Origin: Enterovirga aerilata
GTDB taxonomy: Bacteria > Pseudomonadota > Alphaproteobacteria > Rhizobiales > Beijerinckiaceae
DNA length: 64,000 bases
NCBI RefSeq assembly: GCF_013044135.1
Contig: NZ_JABEPP010000004.1
Location: 1 to 64,000 of the forward strand
Direction of reading: 5' to 3'
Shown: positions 37,821 through 47,131 of the stretch, one piece after another
Layout: every line of letters begins with the position of its first letter
Numbering within the stretch: the first letter of the stretch is position 1
Position numbers and translations under genes: made by a program
Notes under the pieces: generated by a model
The model's database searches: none
What the model saw: the letters and a program-made list of their open reading frames with translations, nothing else
Told to the model about the DNA's origin: nothing

Positions 37821-39176
37821 ATGCGCCTTCTCATCATCGGCCGCCTCTCCGGCGAGCTCATCACGGCCTCCAAGATCGCGATCAGCCGCGGCGCCTCCGT
37901 CAGCCATGCGGACGGGATCGCGCAGGGGCTCGCCTTCCTGCGCACGCGCGGCGCGGACCTCGTCATGATGGAGGTCGCGCTTCCGATCCGGGAGCTGGTC
38001 GAGGCGCTGGACGCCGAGCGCATCCGCACGCCGGTCGTCGCCTGCGGCACCGGCACCGACGCGCGTGCGGCCGTCGCCGCCATCCAGGCGGGCGCCAAGG
38101 AATACATCCCGCTCCCTCCCGATCCGGAGATGATCGCAGCCGTGATCGAGGCGGTCGCGGCGGACACCCGCTCCTTCGTCTGGCGCGACCCGGCGATGGA
38201 GAAGGTGGTCAAGCTCGCCGAGCAGATCGCCCGTTCGGAAGCCTCCGTGCTGATTACGGGCGAGAGCGGCACGGGCAAGGAGGTCCTGGCCCGCCACATC
38301 CATGCGAAGTCGGGCCGGCGAGACAGGCCCTTCGTGTCGGTGAATTGTGCGGCGATCCCGGACAACCTGCTCGAATCCGAGCTCTTCGGCCACGAGAAGG
38401 GCGCCTTCACGGGCGCCGTCGCCCGGCGCATCGGCAAGTTCGAGGAGGCGCATGGTGGGACGCTCCTCCTCGACGAGATCTCCGAGATGGACGTCCGGCT
38501 CCAGGCGAAGCTGCTGCGCGCCCTGCAGGAGCGGGTGATCGACCGGGTCGGCGGCTCCCAGCCCGTCAAGGTCGACATCCGGGTGATCGCGACCTCGAAC
38601 CGCAACCTCGCCGATGAGGTCCGCAAGGGCACCTTCCGGGAGGATCTGCTCTATCGTCTGAACGTCGTGAACCTGCGCATCCCGGCCCTCCGGGACAGGC
38701 CGGCCGACATCCTCGAGCTGGCGGCATTCTTCGGCAAGCGCTACGCCGAGCTGAACGGCCTCCCGGCCCGGGCGCTGTCGCTCGAAGCGAAGCGCCTCGT
38801 GGCCCGCAATGCCTGGCGCGGCAATGTTCGCGAGCTCGAGAACACCATGCACCGCGCGGTGCTGCTGGCCGCCGGCGAGCTGATCGAGGCGGAGGATATC
38901 CGCTCGCCGGATGGCGAAGCGCTCGGCGCCCCGCCCTCTCCGGCCGATCGCGCCGTCCAGACCGCCGAGGCGGTCACGCGCGGGCTCGTCGGCCGCACGG
39001 TCGCCGATGTCGAGCGCGACCTCATCCTGGACACGCTCGACCATTGCCTGGGCAACCGGACCCATGCGGCCCGGATCCTCGGCATCTCGATCCGGACGCT
39101 CCGCAACAAGCTGTCCGAATACATGGGCGCCGGCATCGCGGTGGCGGAGCCCGGCGCGACGCGCGCCGCCGTATAG
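37821..39176 (+). CDS. flbD: Sigma-54-dependent flagellar regulator FlbD
   Basis: A 451-residue activator. The degenerate receiver occupies about 1-120; where the phosphoacceptor Asp should be it reads VMMEVALP, with Glu. The AAA+ sigma-54 interaction domain has Walker A TGESGTGKE, the GAFTGA loop and Walker B LLLDEISEM. The C-terminal Fis-type helix-turn-helix is THAARILGISIRTLRNKLSE. In Caulobacter FlbD activates late flagellar genes and represses fliF, under control of FliX. The sigma-54-type site before fliK is a candidate target. Confidence 0.95.
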   Translation: MRLLIIGRLSGELITASKIAISRGASVSHADGIAQGLAFLRTRGADLVMMEVALPIRELVEALDAERIRTPVVACGTGTDARAAVAAIQAGAKEYIPLPPDPEMIAAVIEAVAADTRSFVWRDPAMEKVVKLAEQIARSEASVLITGESGTGKEVLARHIHAKSGRRDRPFVSVNCAAIPDNLLESELFGHEKGAFTGAVARRIGKFEEAHGGTLLLDEISEMDVRLQAKLLRALQERVIDRVGGSQPVKVDIRVIATSNRNLADEVRKGTFREDLLYRLNVVNLRIPALRDRPADILELAAFFGKRYAELNGLPARALSLEAKRLVARNAWRGNVRELENTMHRAVLLAAGELIEAEDIRSPDGEALGAPPSPADRAVQTAEAVTRGLVGRTVADVERDLILDTLDHCLGNRTHAARILGISIRTLRNKLSEYMGAGIAVAEPGATRAAV

Positions 39177-39186
39177 GGCAGTCCCG

Positions 39187-39396
39187 CTACGAGTTGGTCC
39201 GGCCGACATGGCCGGGATCGACACCGCCCTGCGGCGTCGTCTCGTTCTCCACGTCGCCCTCGACGGTGGAATCGCCCGCGATGATATCCACGTCCTCGCC
39301 GGCCATCGTGGTTCCCTTGGACTGGCCGATGCCGGGATTGCCCTTCAGGTCGGCGTCCGACGGGATGCGGGTCTTCGGATGAGCGTTGCTCGTCAT
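39187..39396 (-). CDS. Small acidic hypothetical protein
   Basis: A 69-residue protein. The ATG at 39396 is chosen because AGGAG lies six bases upstream; an ATG two codons earlier touches that site. It is polar, with an unstructured look (HPKTRIPSDADLKGNPGIGQ), then an acidic segment DVDIIAGDSTVEGDVENET. There is no signal or membrane segment. I do not recognise a family. It converges on flbD, ten bases apart. Confidence 0.6.
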   Translation of the reverse strand: MTSNAHPKTRIPSDADLKGNPGIGQSKGTTMAGEDVDIIAGDSTVEGDVENETTPQGGVDPGHVGRTNS

Positions 39397-39548
39397 TGCC
39401 ATCTCCTGGTTCGGGGTTCGGGGAGTGAACGGACGGGATCGGCGACCGTTCCTGCCCGTTCTGCCCCCGGAACGGGCGCGCGGGCCGGCCGTTAACCCGG
39501 CGAGCGGGCGCGCAGTCGCGCGCCCGGACGCATGCTCGGGAGGATGAG

Positions 39549-40421
39549 ATGGCGGGATCTGGCCGCTGGGGAGACGAGCGCGAGCGCCATCGCGGCCATG
39601 GCGGGCGCGAACGCGGCCGGGACGATTGGGACCGTGGCGGGCCGGACCCCGATCGCTTTTCGCGCTACGACCGTGAGAGCTTCGCACGAGGGGAAGGGCT
39701 CGGCCGCGGCAGCCGCTACTATCCGGGCGGGCATGACTACTACAGCTACGGGCGTGACCGGGACAGCATGGGCCGCCGCGACGAGCCCGGCCGGGACTGG
39801 GATTCAGACTACCGCTCCGGCTACGGCCGCGGGCATGGCGGGTCGCCAAGCGGCGGCCGGCGGGAGGATACTTGGGGGGCCGGCCGGGTCTCGTATCGGG
39901 GCGGAGGACGCTCCGTGGGCGAGATGGCTTTCGGCCGTGACCAGAGCGGCCGGGACGATCCCGGGGATTTCGGCCGGGCGCGGGAGCGCGGCTGGCTGGA
40001 CCGGGCCGGGGAGACGGTCGCGTCCTGGTTCGGCGGGGAGGATGACGAGGAGCGCATCCGCCGGCTGGACCTGCGCGACCGCGCCGGCGAGCATCGCGGA
40101 CGCGGCCCGAAGAGCTATCAGCGGTCCGACGAGCGCATCCTGGAGGACGTGAACGACCGCCTGACGGACGATCCGCATCTCGACGCGTCCGACATAGAGG
40201 TCAGCGTGAGCGGACGCGAGGTCACGCTGACCGGGACGGTTGCGAACCGATTCGACAAGCGCCGGGCCGAGGATCTCGCCGACAGCGTGTCGGGCGTGAT
40301 CCACGTCCAGAACAACTTGCGGGTCCGCGCCTCGGCCGGCGCCGCTGGCTGGTCGGACGAGCGGATATCGGGCGGAGCGGACGTCGCGGGCATGGGCCGG
40401 ACGGACAAGACGACGGTCTGA
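39549..40421 (+). CDS. BON-domain protein with a low-complexity Arg/Gly/Asp-rich head
   Basis: A 290-residue protein. Residues 1-145 are dominated by Arg, Gly, Asp, Tyr and Ser (for example GGRERGRDDWDRGG) and are likely disordered. A linker carries TVASWFGGEDDEERIRRLD. The C-terminal BON domain (about 200-265) has DERILEDVNDRLTDDPHLDA, IEVSVSGREVTLTGTVANRF and GVIHVQNNLRV. BON domains bind phospholipid or act in stress tolerance. There is no signal peptide, so the protein appears cytoplasmic. The head is unusual, and phase separation or nucleic-acid binding would be speculation. Confidence 0.85.
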   Translation: MAGSGRWGDERERHRGHGGRERGRDDWDRGGPDPDRFSRYDRESFARGEGLGRGSRYYPGGHDYYSYGRDRDSMGRRDEPGRDWDSDYRSGYGRGHGGSPSGGRREDTWGAGRVSYRGGGRSVGEMAFGRDQSGRDDPGDFGRARERGWLDRAGETVASWFGGEDDEERIRRLDLRDRAGEHRGRGPKSYQRSDERILEDVNDRLTDDPHLDASDIEVSVSGREVTLTGTVANRFDKRRAEDLADSVSGVIHVQNNLRVRASAGAAGWSDERISGGADVAGMGRTDKTTV

Positions 40422-40614
40422 CGACCGGACGCTCTCCGGCGTGAGTCACCCTCCCCCGGAGGCGGGAGTTGCGGGCGCCAGACGATGCCGGCACCTGCAC
40501 GCGGATCCCGAAGAGGCTCTCCCTCCGGCCGTTCCCGCCTTTCGGGCAGTGCTGGCCGGAAAAGCCGACCCGCACCGGCGATGTTCCGGAAGAGCGCGTG
40601 TGCTTCGAGTTGGT

Positions 40615-42375
40615 TCAGCCGCGGATCGTCCTCGCCTGGGCGACCAGCTTCAGGCGAGCGGCGGCTCGTCCGTCGCCGCCCGCCGCATGCTGCCCGGACG
40701 GGCGGTCGACAGCGGCCTGCGTGGGGCGGGAGCCCGTCGTTTCGCCGACGCGGAACAACCCGATCAATCCGGCGAGCTCGGCCGCCTCGGAGGCAAGCGC
40801 GCGGCTGGCGGCCGTCGATTGCTCGACCATGGCGGCGTTCTGCTGCGTGATCTGGTCCATCTGGTTGACCGCGGTGTTCACTTCCGCGAGGCCCATGGCC
40901 TGCTCCCTCGCGGAAGAGGAGATGGCAGTCACGATCTCCGTGATCTCGGCGACCTGCTCCGAGATCCGGGTCAGCGCCTTGCCTGCCTGACCCACGAGAT
41001 CCACGCCGTCCGAGACTTGGCCCGTCGATGCCGAGATGAGCGCCTTGATCTCCTTTGCGGCCTCTGCCGAGCGCTGCGCTAGGGTTCGCACCTCGGACGC
41101 GACGACCGCGAAGCCTCTGCCCGCTTCTCCGGCGCGCGCCGCTTCCACACCCGCGTTCAGGGCCAGGAGGTTCGTCTGGAACGCGATCTCGTCGATGACG
41201 CCGATGATGCTCGATATCTGACCGGCCGAACGCTCGATCGCGCTCATGGCGCCCACGGCGTCCCGGACGACCTGTCCCGACTTCTCCGCATCCAGCTTGG
41301 CCGCCCGCACGATCTCTCGGGCGTGCGAGGCCGAATCCGCCGTCCGGTTCACCGTCGCCGTGATCTGGTCGAGGGCGGCGGCAGTTTCCTCCAGACTCGC
41401 GGCCTGCTGCTCCGTCCGTCTCGACAGGTCGTCGGAGGCCGAGGCGATCTCTGCGCTCGTCGACTGAATGGCCGCAGAGCCCTGAACGATGCGGGACAGG
41501 GTTGAGCGCAGGGTCTCGTTCGCGAGGTTGAAGTCCAGCCGAAGCTGTTCGAAGGCCGGTCCGAACGGCCGGTCGATGCCGCGCTCGATGTCGTTCTCGG
41601 CCAGCCGCGACAGCCCGGCGCCGATCTCCTTCAGGTCCGTGATGTCGGTGGCGAACTTCACGACCTTCATGACCTTCCCGTTCAGGTCGAAGATCGGGTT
41701 GTACGAAGCCTGGATCCAGACCTCCCTGCCGCCCTTGCCGAGGCGCCTGAAGGACGATGCGATGGCCTCGCCACGGTTCAGCTTCGCCCAGAACTCGGCA
41801 TATTCGGAGGATCGGCCATAGGCCGGATCGACGAACATCCGGTGGTGCTGGCCACGTAGCTCTTCCAGACCATAGTCCATCAGATCGAGGAAGTTCCTGT
41901 TCGCGGTGATGATCTCGCCCGCCGGCGTGAATTCGATCACCGCCTGTACGAGCGAGAGCGCATTCAGCTTCGCTTCGTACTCGGCATTCCTAAGCTTCTG
42001 ATCGGTGACCACGGTGGCCATCTTGACGACCTTCCGGACGCGGCCCCGGCGGTCAAGTACCGGATTGTACGAGGCTTGGATCCAGACCTCGCGTCCGTTC
42101 TTGCCCAAGCGCCTGTACTCGCGGGCGTCGTACTCACCCCGGCCAAGCTTCTCCCAGAATTGCCGGTAGTCAGCACTCTCGGCATAACTCGGGTCGACGA
42201 AGATCCTGTGGTGCTTGCCCTCGATCTCCGCCGGCTCGTAACCCATCGCGGCGCAAAAACTCTCGTTCGCCCGAAGGATCCTGCCTGTCGGCTCGAACTC
42301 GATGAGAGCAACCGCCCGTCCCAGCGCAGCAAGGACCGCCTCGGCTTCAAGCGCGCGCTTCATCTGCGAAATCAC
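40615..42375 (-). CDS. Soluble methyl-accepting chemotaxis protein with two PAS domains
   Basis: About 586 residues from the GTG at 42375, which has GGGAG in good position; ATG 42363 is the alternative. There are two consecutive PAS/PAC units (about 15-125 and 135-250), each ending in near-identical [12 protein letters not shown] segments. The signalling domain has the hairpin tip [20 protein letters not shown] followed by [15 protein letters not shown]. No transmembrane segment is seen, so it senses an intracellular signal such as redox, oxygen or light; no cofactor-binding residue is plain. It lies beside the flagellar cluster. Confidence 0.92.
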   Translation of the reverse strand: MISQMKRALEAEAVLAALGRAVALIEFEPTGRILRANESFCAAMGYEPAEIEGKHHRIFVDPSYAESADYRQFWEKLGRGEYDAREYRRLGKNGREVWIQASYNPVLDRRGRVRKVVKMATVVTDQKLRNAEYEAKLNALSLVQAVIEFTPAGEIITANRNFLDLMDYGLEELRGQHHRMFVDPAYGRSSEYAEFWAKLNRGEAIASSFRRLGKGGREVWIQASYNPIFDLNGKVMKVVKFATDITDLKEIGAGLSRLAENDIERGIDRPFGPAFEQLRLDFNLANETLRSTLSRIVQGSAAIQSTSAEIASASDDLSRRTEQQAASLEETAAALDQITATVNRTADSASHAREIVRAAKLDAEKSGQVVRDAVGAMSAIERSAGQISSIIGVIDEIAFQTNLLALNAGVEAARAGEAGRGFAVVASEVRTLAQRSAEAAKEIKALISASTGQVSDGVDLVGQAGKALTRISEQVAEITEIVTAISSSAREQAMGLAEVNTAVNQMDQITQQNAAMVEQSTAASRALASEAAELAGLIGLFRVGETTGSRPTQAAVDRPSGQHAAGGDGRAAARLKLVAQARTIRG

Positions 42376-42711
42376 GATCTCGCTCCCACGTCGGAATGAA
42401 GCGGCCCAATGGAGGCGGCCGAGCCGCCGCGAACGAATCGCTCTAGACCTCACCATTCAGCCCTGCACCCCGTTAACCGAATGTCACCCCGGATAGGTCG
42501 TCAGCCCGAGCTGAATTGCATCTTTTCTCCCTGGATTGTCCATAATTTTCATTCATTTGCTGCATCATTTCGACAACGGACTGAGTTATATTTTGGCATA
42601 ATTCAACGTTATATAATATGATCTTATCATATTCCGAATTTATTTATAATCACAACTTATCGTTAACCATATACAGCACAACAATTCGGCGTATGATTTT
42701 TTCGTGAGCCG
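42376..42711. promoter_or_regulatory. AT-rich regulatory region upstream of the adhesin
   Basis: Bases about 42500-42711 are strikingly AT-rich against a very GC-rich background, with many TA steps and several -10-like hexamers, among them TATAAT at 42612-42617. The region separates the chemotaxis receptor (minus) from the adhesin (plus). Such islands are commonly bound by xenogeneic silencers or by MucR/Ros-type zinc-finger proteins in alphaproteobacteria; that use here is inference. Confidence 0.55.
42615..42633. promoter_or_regulatory. Perfect 19-bp palindrome, putative operator
   Basis: AATATGAT-CTT-ATCATATT is an 8-bp perfect inverted repeat with a 3-base centre. It overlaps the TATAAT hexamer at 42612-42617 and lies 79 bases before the adhesin start, a position suited to repression. 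Confidence 0.45.
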
Positions 42712-44640
42712 ATGATGCTGCTGAATTCCGCCTGTATCGCCGCTTTCCTGCCATCGCTCAGGATGAGTTCAGGCCTTCGACTTCGCCTGCTGGCGGGTGC
42801 CGCCGTAACCTCTGCAGCATTGGCGCAGGGGGGATACACACCGGCTGCCGCACAGAGCGCCCCGGTCGTGAGCCTGTGCTCCGGCGTGGCGGTCAACCTT
42901 CCGGTGCTGACCCCGGTCGTGAACTCCGCCAGCGGCCTTCTGGGAGGTCTTCTGGCGCCGCTGGATCCGATCCTGGATGGGCTTGTCGGCAACATCAACA
43001 CGAACCTCGTGAGCGTTCTGAGCGGTCAGCCCCTTTCGGTCTCGGCCATCGACGCGAACGGCAACCTCATCAGCCTGCCGACGAGCGGATGCTCCGTATC
43101 GGTCACGAGCCCGAACGGCATCACGCTCGGCGGCGGCCAGATCGACGGGCTGGGCGGCAACGGCAATCCGAGGGCGAGCGCCGGGGACACGAGCGCGATC
43201 GCAATCGGAAACGGCGCGTCCACACCGACCGGCATCGTCGACGCCGTCGCCTTCGGAACGGGGGCCAGTGCAACGACCGCCGGTTCGGTCGCGCTGGGAG
43301 CGAACTCTGTGGCCGACCGCCTGAACGGTGCATCCGAGCTCTTCACCGGCACAGGTCTGCGCACGACGCTGGGCGTCGTCTCCGTCGGGTCGGCAGGCAA
43401 TGAGCGCCAGATCACCAACCTGGCTGGCGGGACCGCAGACACGGATGCGGTGAACGTCCGGCAGCTCCGGTCCGTCGGCAACACCCTGGCCGGCGCGTTG
43501 GGGTCCGGCGCGGGCTTCAGCGCCCTCGGAGCTTTCACGTCTCCGAGCTACGTCGTCGGAAACAATACCTACACCGATGTCGGCTCCGCGATCGCGGCTC
43601 TCCAGGTCGGCACCACTCCGATCGGGCCTGGGCTCGTCGTGCAGGACACTCCCACATCGCCGATCACGGTGGGCGCAGCGACGGGCGGAGACACGGTCGA
43701 CATCAACGGAACGGGCGGACCCCGGCGCCTGACCGGTGTCGCAGCCGGAACGGTCGCGAGCGGATCGACCGACGCGGTCACCGGCGGGCAGCTCAACGCC
43801 ACGAACCAGGGCGTACTCGGCACGACCGCAGCGCTCGGAGGCGGCGCTTCGTTCTCGGCATCGACCGGGGGGTTCACCGGGCCGTCCTATGTGGTCGGCA
43901 ACAACAGCTACTCGGATGTCGGCTCGGCCATCGCCGCGCTCCAGGTCGGCGCCAACCCGATCGGGCCCGGGCTCGTCGTGCAGGACACTCCCACATCGCC
44001 GATCACGGTGGGCGCCGCAACGGCGGGCACGGTCGTCAACATCGCCGGGACTGCCGGTCCTCGCGTGCTGACCGGCGTCGCCGGCGGCTCGATCGCGGCG
44101 GGATCGACGGACGCCGTCAACGGCGATCAAGTCTACGGCCTCTCCCGGACGACCGTTCGATACGATGTGGACCCGTCGACGGGCGGGCCGACGAATACGA
44201 TCACGCTCGCCGGCGCCGACCCGAACACGCCGGTGCTGATCCGGAACGTTGCGCCGGGCACGAACACGACCGATGCGGCGAATGTCGGCCAAGTCAGGAC
44301 GGCGGTTTCGGACCTGCGGACCTACGTGGACCAGCAGATCTCGAACCTTGCGGGCAACACGTCCACGGCGGTCAACCTCCTCGGGCAGGAGCTTCGCGAG
44401 GTGAGACGCGAAGCTCGCCAGGCCGCCGCCATCGGCCTCGCCGCGGGATCCCTCAGGTTCGATTCCACGCCCGGGAAGCTGAGCATCGCGGCCGGCGGAG
44501 GCGCTTGGCAGGGCGAAGCCGGCGCCGCCTTCGGCTTGGGCTACACGTCTCAGAACGGCCTCGCGCGGGTCAATGTCTCCGCAACAACCTCCGACGGCAA
44601 ATGGGGCGTCGGCGGCGGCTTCAGCCTCACCCTGAACTGA
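42712..44640 (+). CDS. YadA-type trimeric autotransporter adhesin
   Basis: Up to 642 residues; ATG 42712, 42715 or 42763 are possible starts. A signal region ends near AAAQS. Head repeats of the Hep/Hag type include DTSAIAIGNGAS and AGSVALGANSV. Stalk-neck motifs include RQITNLAGGTADTDAVNVRQ and a degenerate second copy. Two nearly identical passenger modules, offset by 113 residues, contain YVVGNN and SAIAALQVG followed by GPGLVVQDTPTSPITVGAAT. The last 70 or so residues form the membrane anchor (LRFDSTPGKLSIAAGGGAWQ and a terminal beta strand ending in LTLN). It trimerises in the outer membrane for attachment. Cargo length is modest for this family. Confidence 0.92.
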   Translation: MMLLNSACIAAFLPSLRMSSGLRLRLLAGAAVTSAALAQGGYTPAAAQSAPVVSLCSGVAVNLPVLTPVVNSASGLLGGLLAPLDPILDGLVGNINTNLVSVLSGQPLSVSAIDANGNLISLPTSGCSVSVTSPNGITLGGGQIDGLGGNGNPRASAGDTSAIAIGNGASTPTGIVDAVAFGTGASATTAGSVALGANSVADRLNGASELFTGTGLRTTLGVVSVGSAGNERQITNLAGGTADTDAVNVRQLRSVGNTLAGALGSGAGFSALGAFTSPSYVVGNNTYTDVGSAIAALQVGTTPIGPGLVVQDTPTSPITVGAATGGDTVDINGTGGPRRLTGVAAGTVASGSTDAVTGGQLNATNQGVLGTTAALGGGASFSASTGGFTGPSYVVGNNSYSDVGSAIAALQVGANPIGPGLVVQDTPTSPITVGAATAGTVVNIAGTAGPRVLTGVAGGSIAAGSTDAVNGDQVYGLSRTTVRYDVDPSTGGPTNTITLAGADPNTPVLIRNVAPGTNTTDAANVGQVRTAVSDLRTYVDQQISNLAGNTSTAVNLLGQELREVRREARQAAAIGLAAGSLRFDSTPGKLSIAAGGGAWQGEAGAAFGLGYTSQNGLARVNVSATTSDGKWGVGGGFSLTLN

Positions 44641-44647
44641 GGCCGTC

Positions 44648-45205
44648 ATGCGGCTCGTCCGATCGTCGGCCTTCGGGCTCGCGGCCGCGATGCTCTGCTC
44701 GGCCGCCCAGGTGGCGAGCGGGGCAGAACAGACCTACCGCATCAAGCCCTTCGACAATGCGCCGGGGGCCCAGAACGGCGAGATCCGCCGCTCCATCCAG
44801 CCCTTCGGGGGCTGGACCCTGATCTGCGACGAACAGGTCAGGCAGAGAACGAGGGTCTGCAACGTCTCGCAGGTCGTCGTGGATAGCTCGGGCGAGATGG
44901 CCTTCAGCTGGACCCTCGCCGGCACCAGGTCAGGCGAAGCCGTCATGATCGTCAGGATGCCTCGTGCCAACGAGACGCGACAATGGGTCGGGCTGAAGCT
45001 GGAGGGGGTGGCGAAAGCGGTCGATGTCCCCCTCACGTCTTGCGACGAGCGCGTGTGCCTCGGCTTCCTCGGCGTGAACCGGGAAATCACTCAGGCGCTG
45101 CGCAGAGGCGACCCCGCCGAGGTGATCTTTACCCAGAATGGGCGCTTCAGAACCATCCCGACGTCGACCGCCGGGCTGTCGGCAGCCCTGCGGTCGGTGC
45201 GATAG
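44648..45205 (+). CDS. Invasion-associated locus B (IalB) family protein
   Basis: A 185-residue protein with a signal peptide (cleavage near residue 25, VASGAEQT). The mature part has FGGWTLICDEQ, CNVSQVVVDSSGE and a late Cys pair in LTSCDERVCLG, the four-Cys IalB pattern. In Bartonella the founding member aids erythrocyte entry, but the family is widespread in non-pathogenic Hyphomicrobiales. It starts seven bases after the adhesin stop, so the two are likely co-transcribed. Confidence 0.88.
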   Translation: MRLVRSSAFGLAAAMLCSAAQVASGAEQTYRIKPFDNAPGAQNGEIRRSIQPFGGWTLICDEQVRQRTRVCNVSQVVVDSSGEMAFSWTLAGTRSGEAVMIVRMPRANETRQWVGLKLEGVAKAVDVPLTSCDERVCLGFLGVNREITQALRRGDPAEVIFTQNGRFRTIPTSTAGLSAALRSVR

Positions 45206-45314
45206 GCCGGGTGGCGCCGCCCCGAGCATCCACGCATGGTTTTAAATCAACGGTTGCATTCGCGAGCCGCCTGGATGATCATGCAGATTCTAATGCACCT
45301 CAGGACAATTCCGC

Positions 45315-47093
45315 TTGGACAGGAACGTTGCTCAAGTCTTAGACAATGTGACAGCTGACACGTCAGGTACACCGCAACCTTATATGCCTGACGATATATC
45401 GGATACCTTACCATGGATCCGTTTTGTTGGGAAAGACGTCATATGGTCTGACGGAATATACGCCCTTTTGGGTCTGAACAAAGCTGGCTTCGAGCCGTCT
45501 CTATCTCTTTTTATGAGCTTTGTTCACCCTGATGACCTTGCCGTCCGACAACTGTTGGTAGCGGGCGAGAGTCCACTGCCGGCCCGCGACGGGACATTCC
45601 GAATCGTTCGCCGGGACGGCACGATACGTTTGGTGTCTCTTGTCCGCCTGGAGAACTCTGCCGATCATCAGCCCGGCCTCGTCTGCATCTTCGACCACAA
45701 TCGCAGGCTCGAAGAGATGCCTTCGGCTACCGCTCACGATCATTTGAACTGGTCCGACAGCAGCGGCGGGAGCGGGTTCCTGATGCTGCTGGATCGCAAC
45801 GACCTCGCCCTGCCGTCGATCTCCCGGGGCATCCTCGGTGCCGGCTCCAGCGAGCGGATCGGAATCGAGACGATCATCCGGCACGTGCACGAGGAAGATC
45901 GAGAGCTTGCAAGGAGCGTGCTCGAAGGCAGCACCCTGGCTCGGCTGCCCGTCCGGGTGCGCTTTCATCGACTCGACGGAGGGCACGAGCGCAATCTCGA
46001 GATCGGACCGTTCAAGCCGATCGTGCCGCACTGCCCTCGGCTCGGCATCTGGGGGGCTCTGCGCGACGTTACCGTCGAGGTTCAGCGGGACGAGGAGCTA
46101 CGGCGTTGCCGCAGCCAGCTCCGTGCGGTCCTGGAGAACGTGCCTGACGGTATAGCCCTGATCGAAAGCAATGGCCGGATCTGCGAGATAAATCAGGCAG
46201 CCCAGGCCATCCTCGACCTCGAGGTCGGCGACAGGCTGCTCGAAAGACATCCCGGTCTGAACCGTGATCCGCTGTTTCTCGGCATCGAGAAGGTGTTGGC
46301 GGGCGGCGGGCGCATCGAAGAAGAGCGTTTCGTCCCCGGCCTGTCGATGTGGCTGACCTACTCTGTCTCGCCAGTCGGCGCCTGCGCTCTGCTCGTCGTG
46401 CAGCGCCGGGACGACGTCTATCGGCTGAAGGCCGCAGTCGACGATATGTCGTCGCGCTGCAACACTGCCTTCGACCTGGGCCATGTCGGGCTCTGGGAGT
46501 TCGATGTGATGTCCAGGCGCTTGTGGCTCGCGCAATCGGCGCGGGAATTTCTGGGCGTCACGTCGCTGACGGTCGATGATTTCATGGCCCGGGTGCATGA
46601 GGAGGACGTCGCTCGGGTCAATCTGGCCCGCGAGACGGCGGTCTCGCGTCGCGGACCCATCGAGGTGGATTTCCGCTACACGACGGCGGACGGACGGGTG
46701 CGGCGGCTTCGTTGGCGAGGCGGATTCGTTCCGGGGCTGCACGATGGGGTGCTGCGTATGGCCGGGGTCGTCCTCGACCTGGATGATTTCGGAGCCGGCA
46801 GCGCGGGTGACGATCGGCCGACGGTGTCGGACGACGGTGTCGTGGGAGCTCAAATCAGGGCCGCGCGGGGGGCTCTGCGGTGGTCCGTTCGCGAGCTGGC
46901 GAGCCGCTCGGATGTTTCGGTTGCCACGATCAATCGCTTCGAGGCCGAGCGGCCCGCCTTCGACACCCGGGCTTCCAGCGTGGAGGCGCTTGTCTCGACC
47001 TTGAAGGCAAGAGGCATCGGCTTCCATCGCGGTCCGACCGGCAAGCCTGCAATCGAGATCGATCCGACAGGGCGCGGCAGCGAACGGCGGTGA
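45315..47093 (+). CDS. Multi-PAS sensor fused to a C-terminal helix-turn-helix domain
   Basis: A 592-residue soluble protein. Start TTG 45315 has AGGA nine bases upstream; ATG 45384 is the alternative. It contains about four PAS-like units: roughly 35-120 (FVHPDDLAV with RIVRRDGTIR), 155-250, 265-375 (VLENVPDGIALIESNGRICE) and 385-490 (GHVGLWEFDVMSRRL). Units 1 and 4 look like PAS_3. The C-terminal 80 residues resemble small Xre/Cro-like proteins: GAQIRAARGALRWSVRELAS then VATINRFEAERPAFDTR. No kinase or cyclase domain is present. Next to the adhesin and chemotaxis receptor, it is likely a one-component sensor-regulator. The signal is unknown, and codon use at the 5' end is more AT-rich than the rest. 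Confidence 0.8.
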   Translation: MDRNVAQVLDNVTADTSGTPQPYMPDDISDTLPWIRFVGKDVIWSDGIYALLGLNKAGFEPSLSLFMSFVHPDDLAVRQLLVAGESPLPARDGTFRIVRRDGTIRLVSLVRLENSADHQPGLVCIFDHNRRLEEMPSATAHDHLNWSDSSGGSGFLMLLDRNDLALPSISRGILGAGSSERIGIETIIRHVHEEDRELARSVLEGSTLARLPVRVRFHRLDGGHERNLEIGPFKPIVPHCPRLGIWGALRDVTVEVQRDEELRRCRSQLRAVLENVPDGIALIESNGRICEINQAAQAILDLEVGDRLLERHPGLNRDPLFLGIEKVLAGGGRIEEERFVPGLSMWLTYSVSPVGACALLVVQRRDDVYRLKAAVDDMSSRCNTAFDLGHVGLWEFDVMSRRLWLAQSAREFLGVTSLTVDDFMARVHEEDVARVNLARETAVSRRGPIEVDFRYTTADGRVRRLRWRGGFVPGLHDGVLRMAGVVLDLDDFGAGSAGDDRPTVSDDGVVGAQIRAARGALRWSVRELASRSDVSVATINRFEAERPAFDTRASSVEALVSTLKARGIGFHRGPTGKPAIEIDPTGRGSERR

Positions 47094-47131
47094 TCCTGAC
47101 CGAGCCAGGGTCCGGACCGGGAAGGTCGCCA

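Noticed and set aside
44120-44640. Possible CRISPR-like or tandem repeat in the adhesin gene
   Set aside because: The repeats are two protein-coding modules, in frame, with no regular spacer structure. No CRISPR array is seen anywhere in the window.
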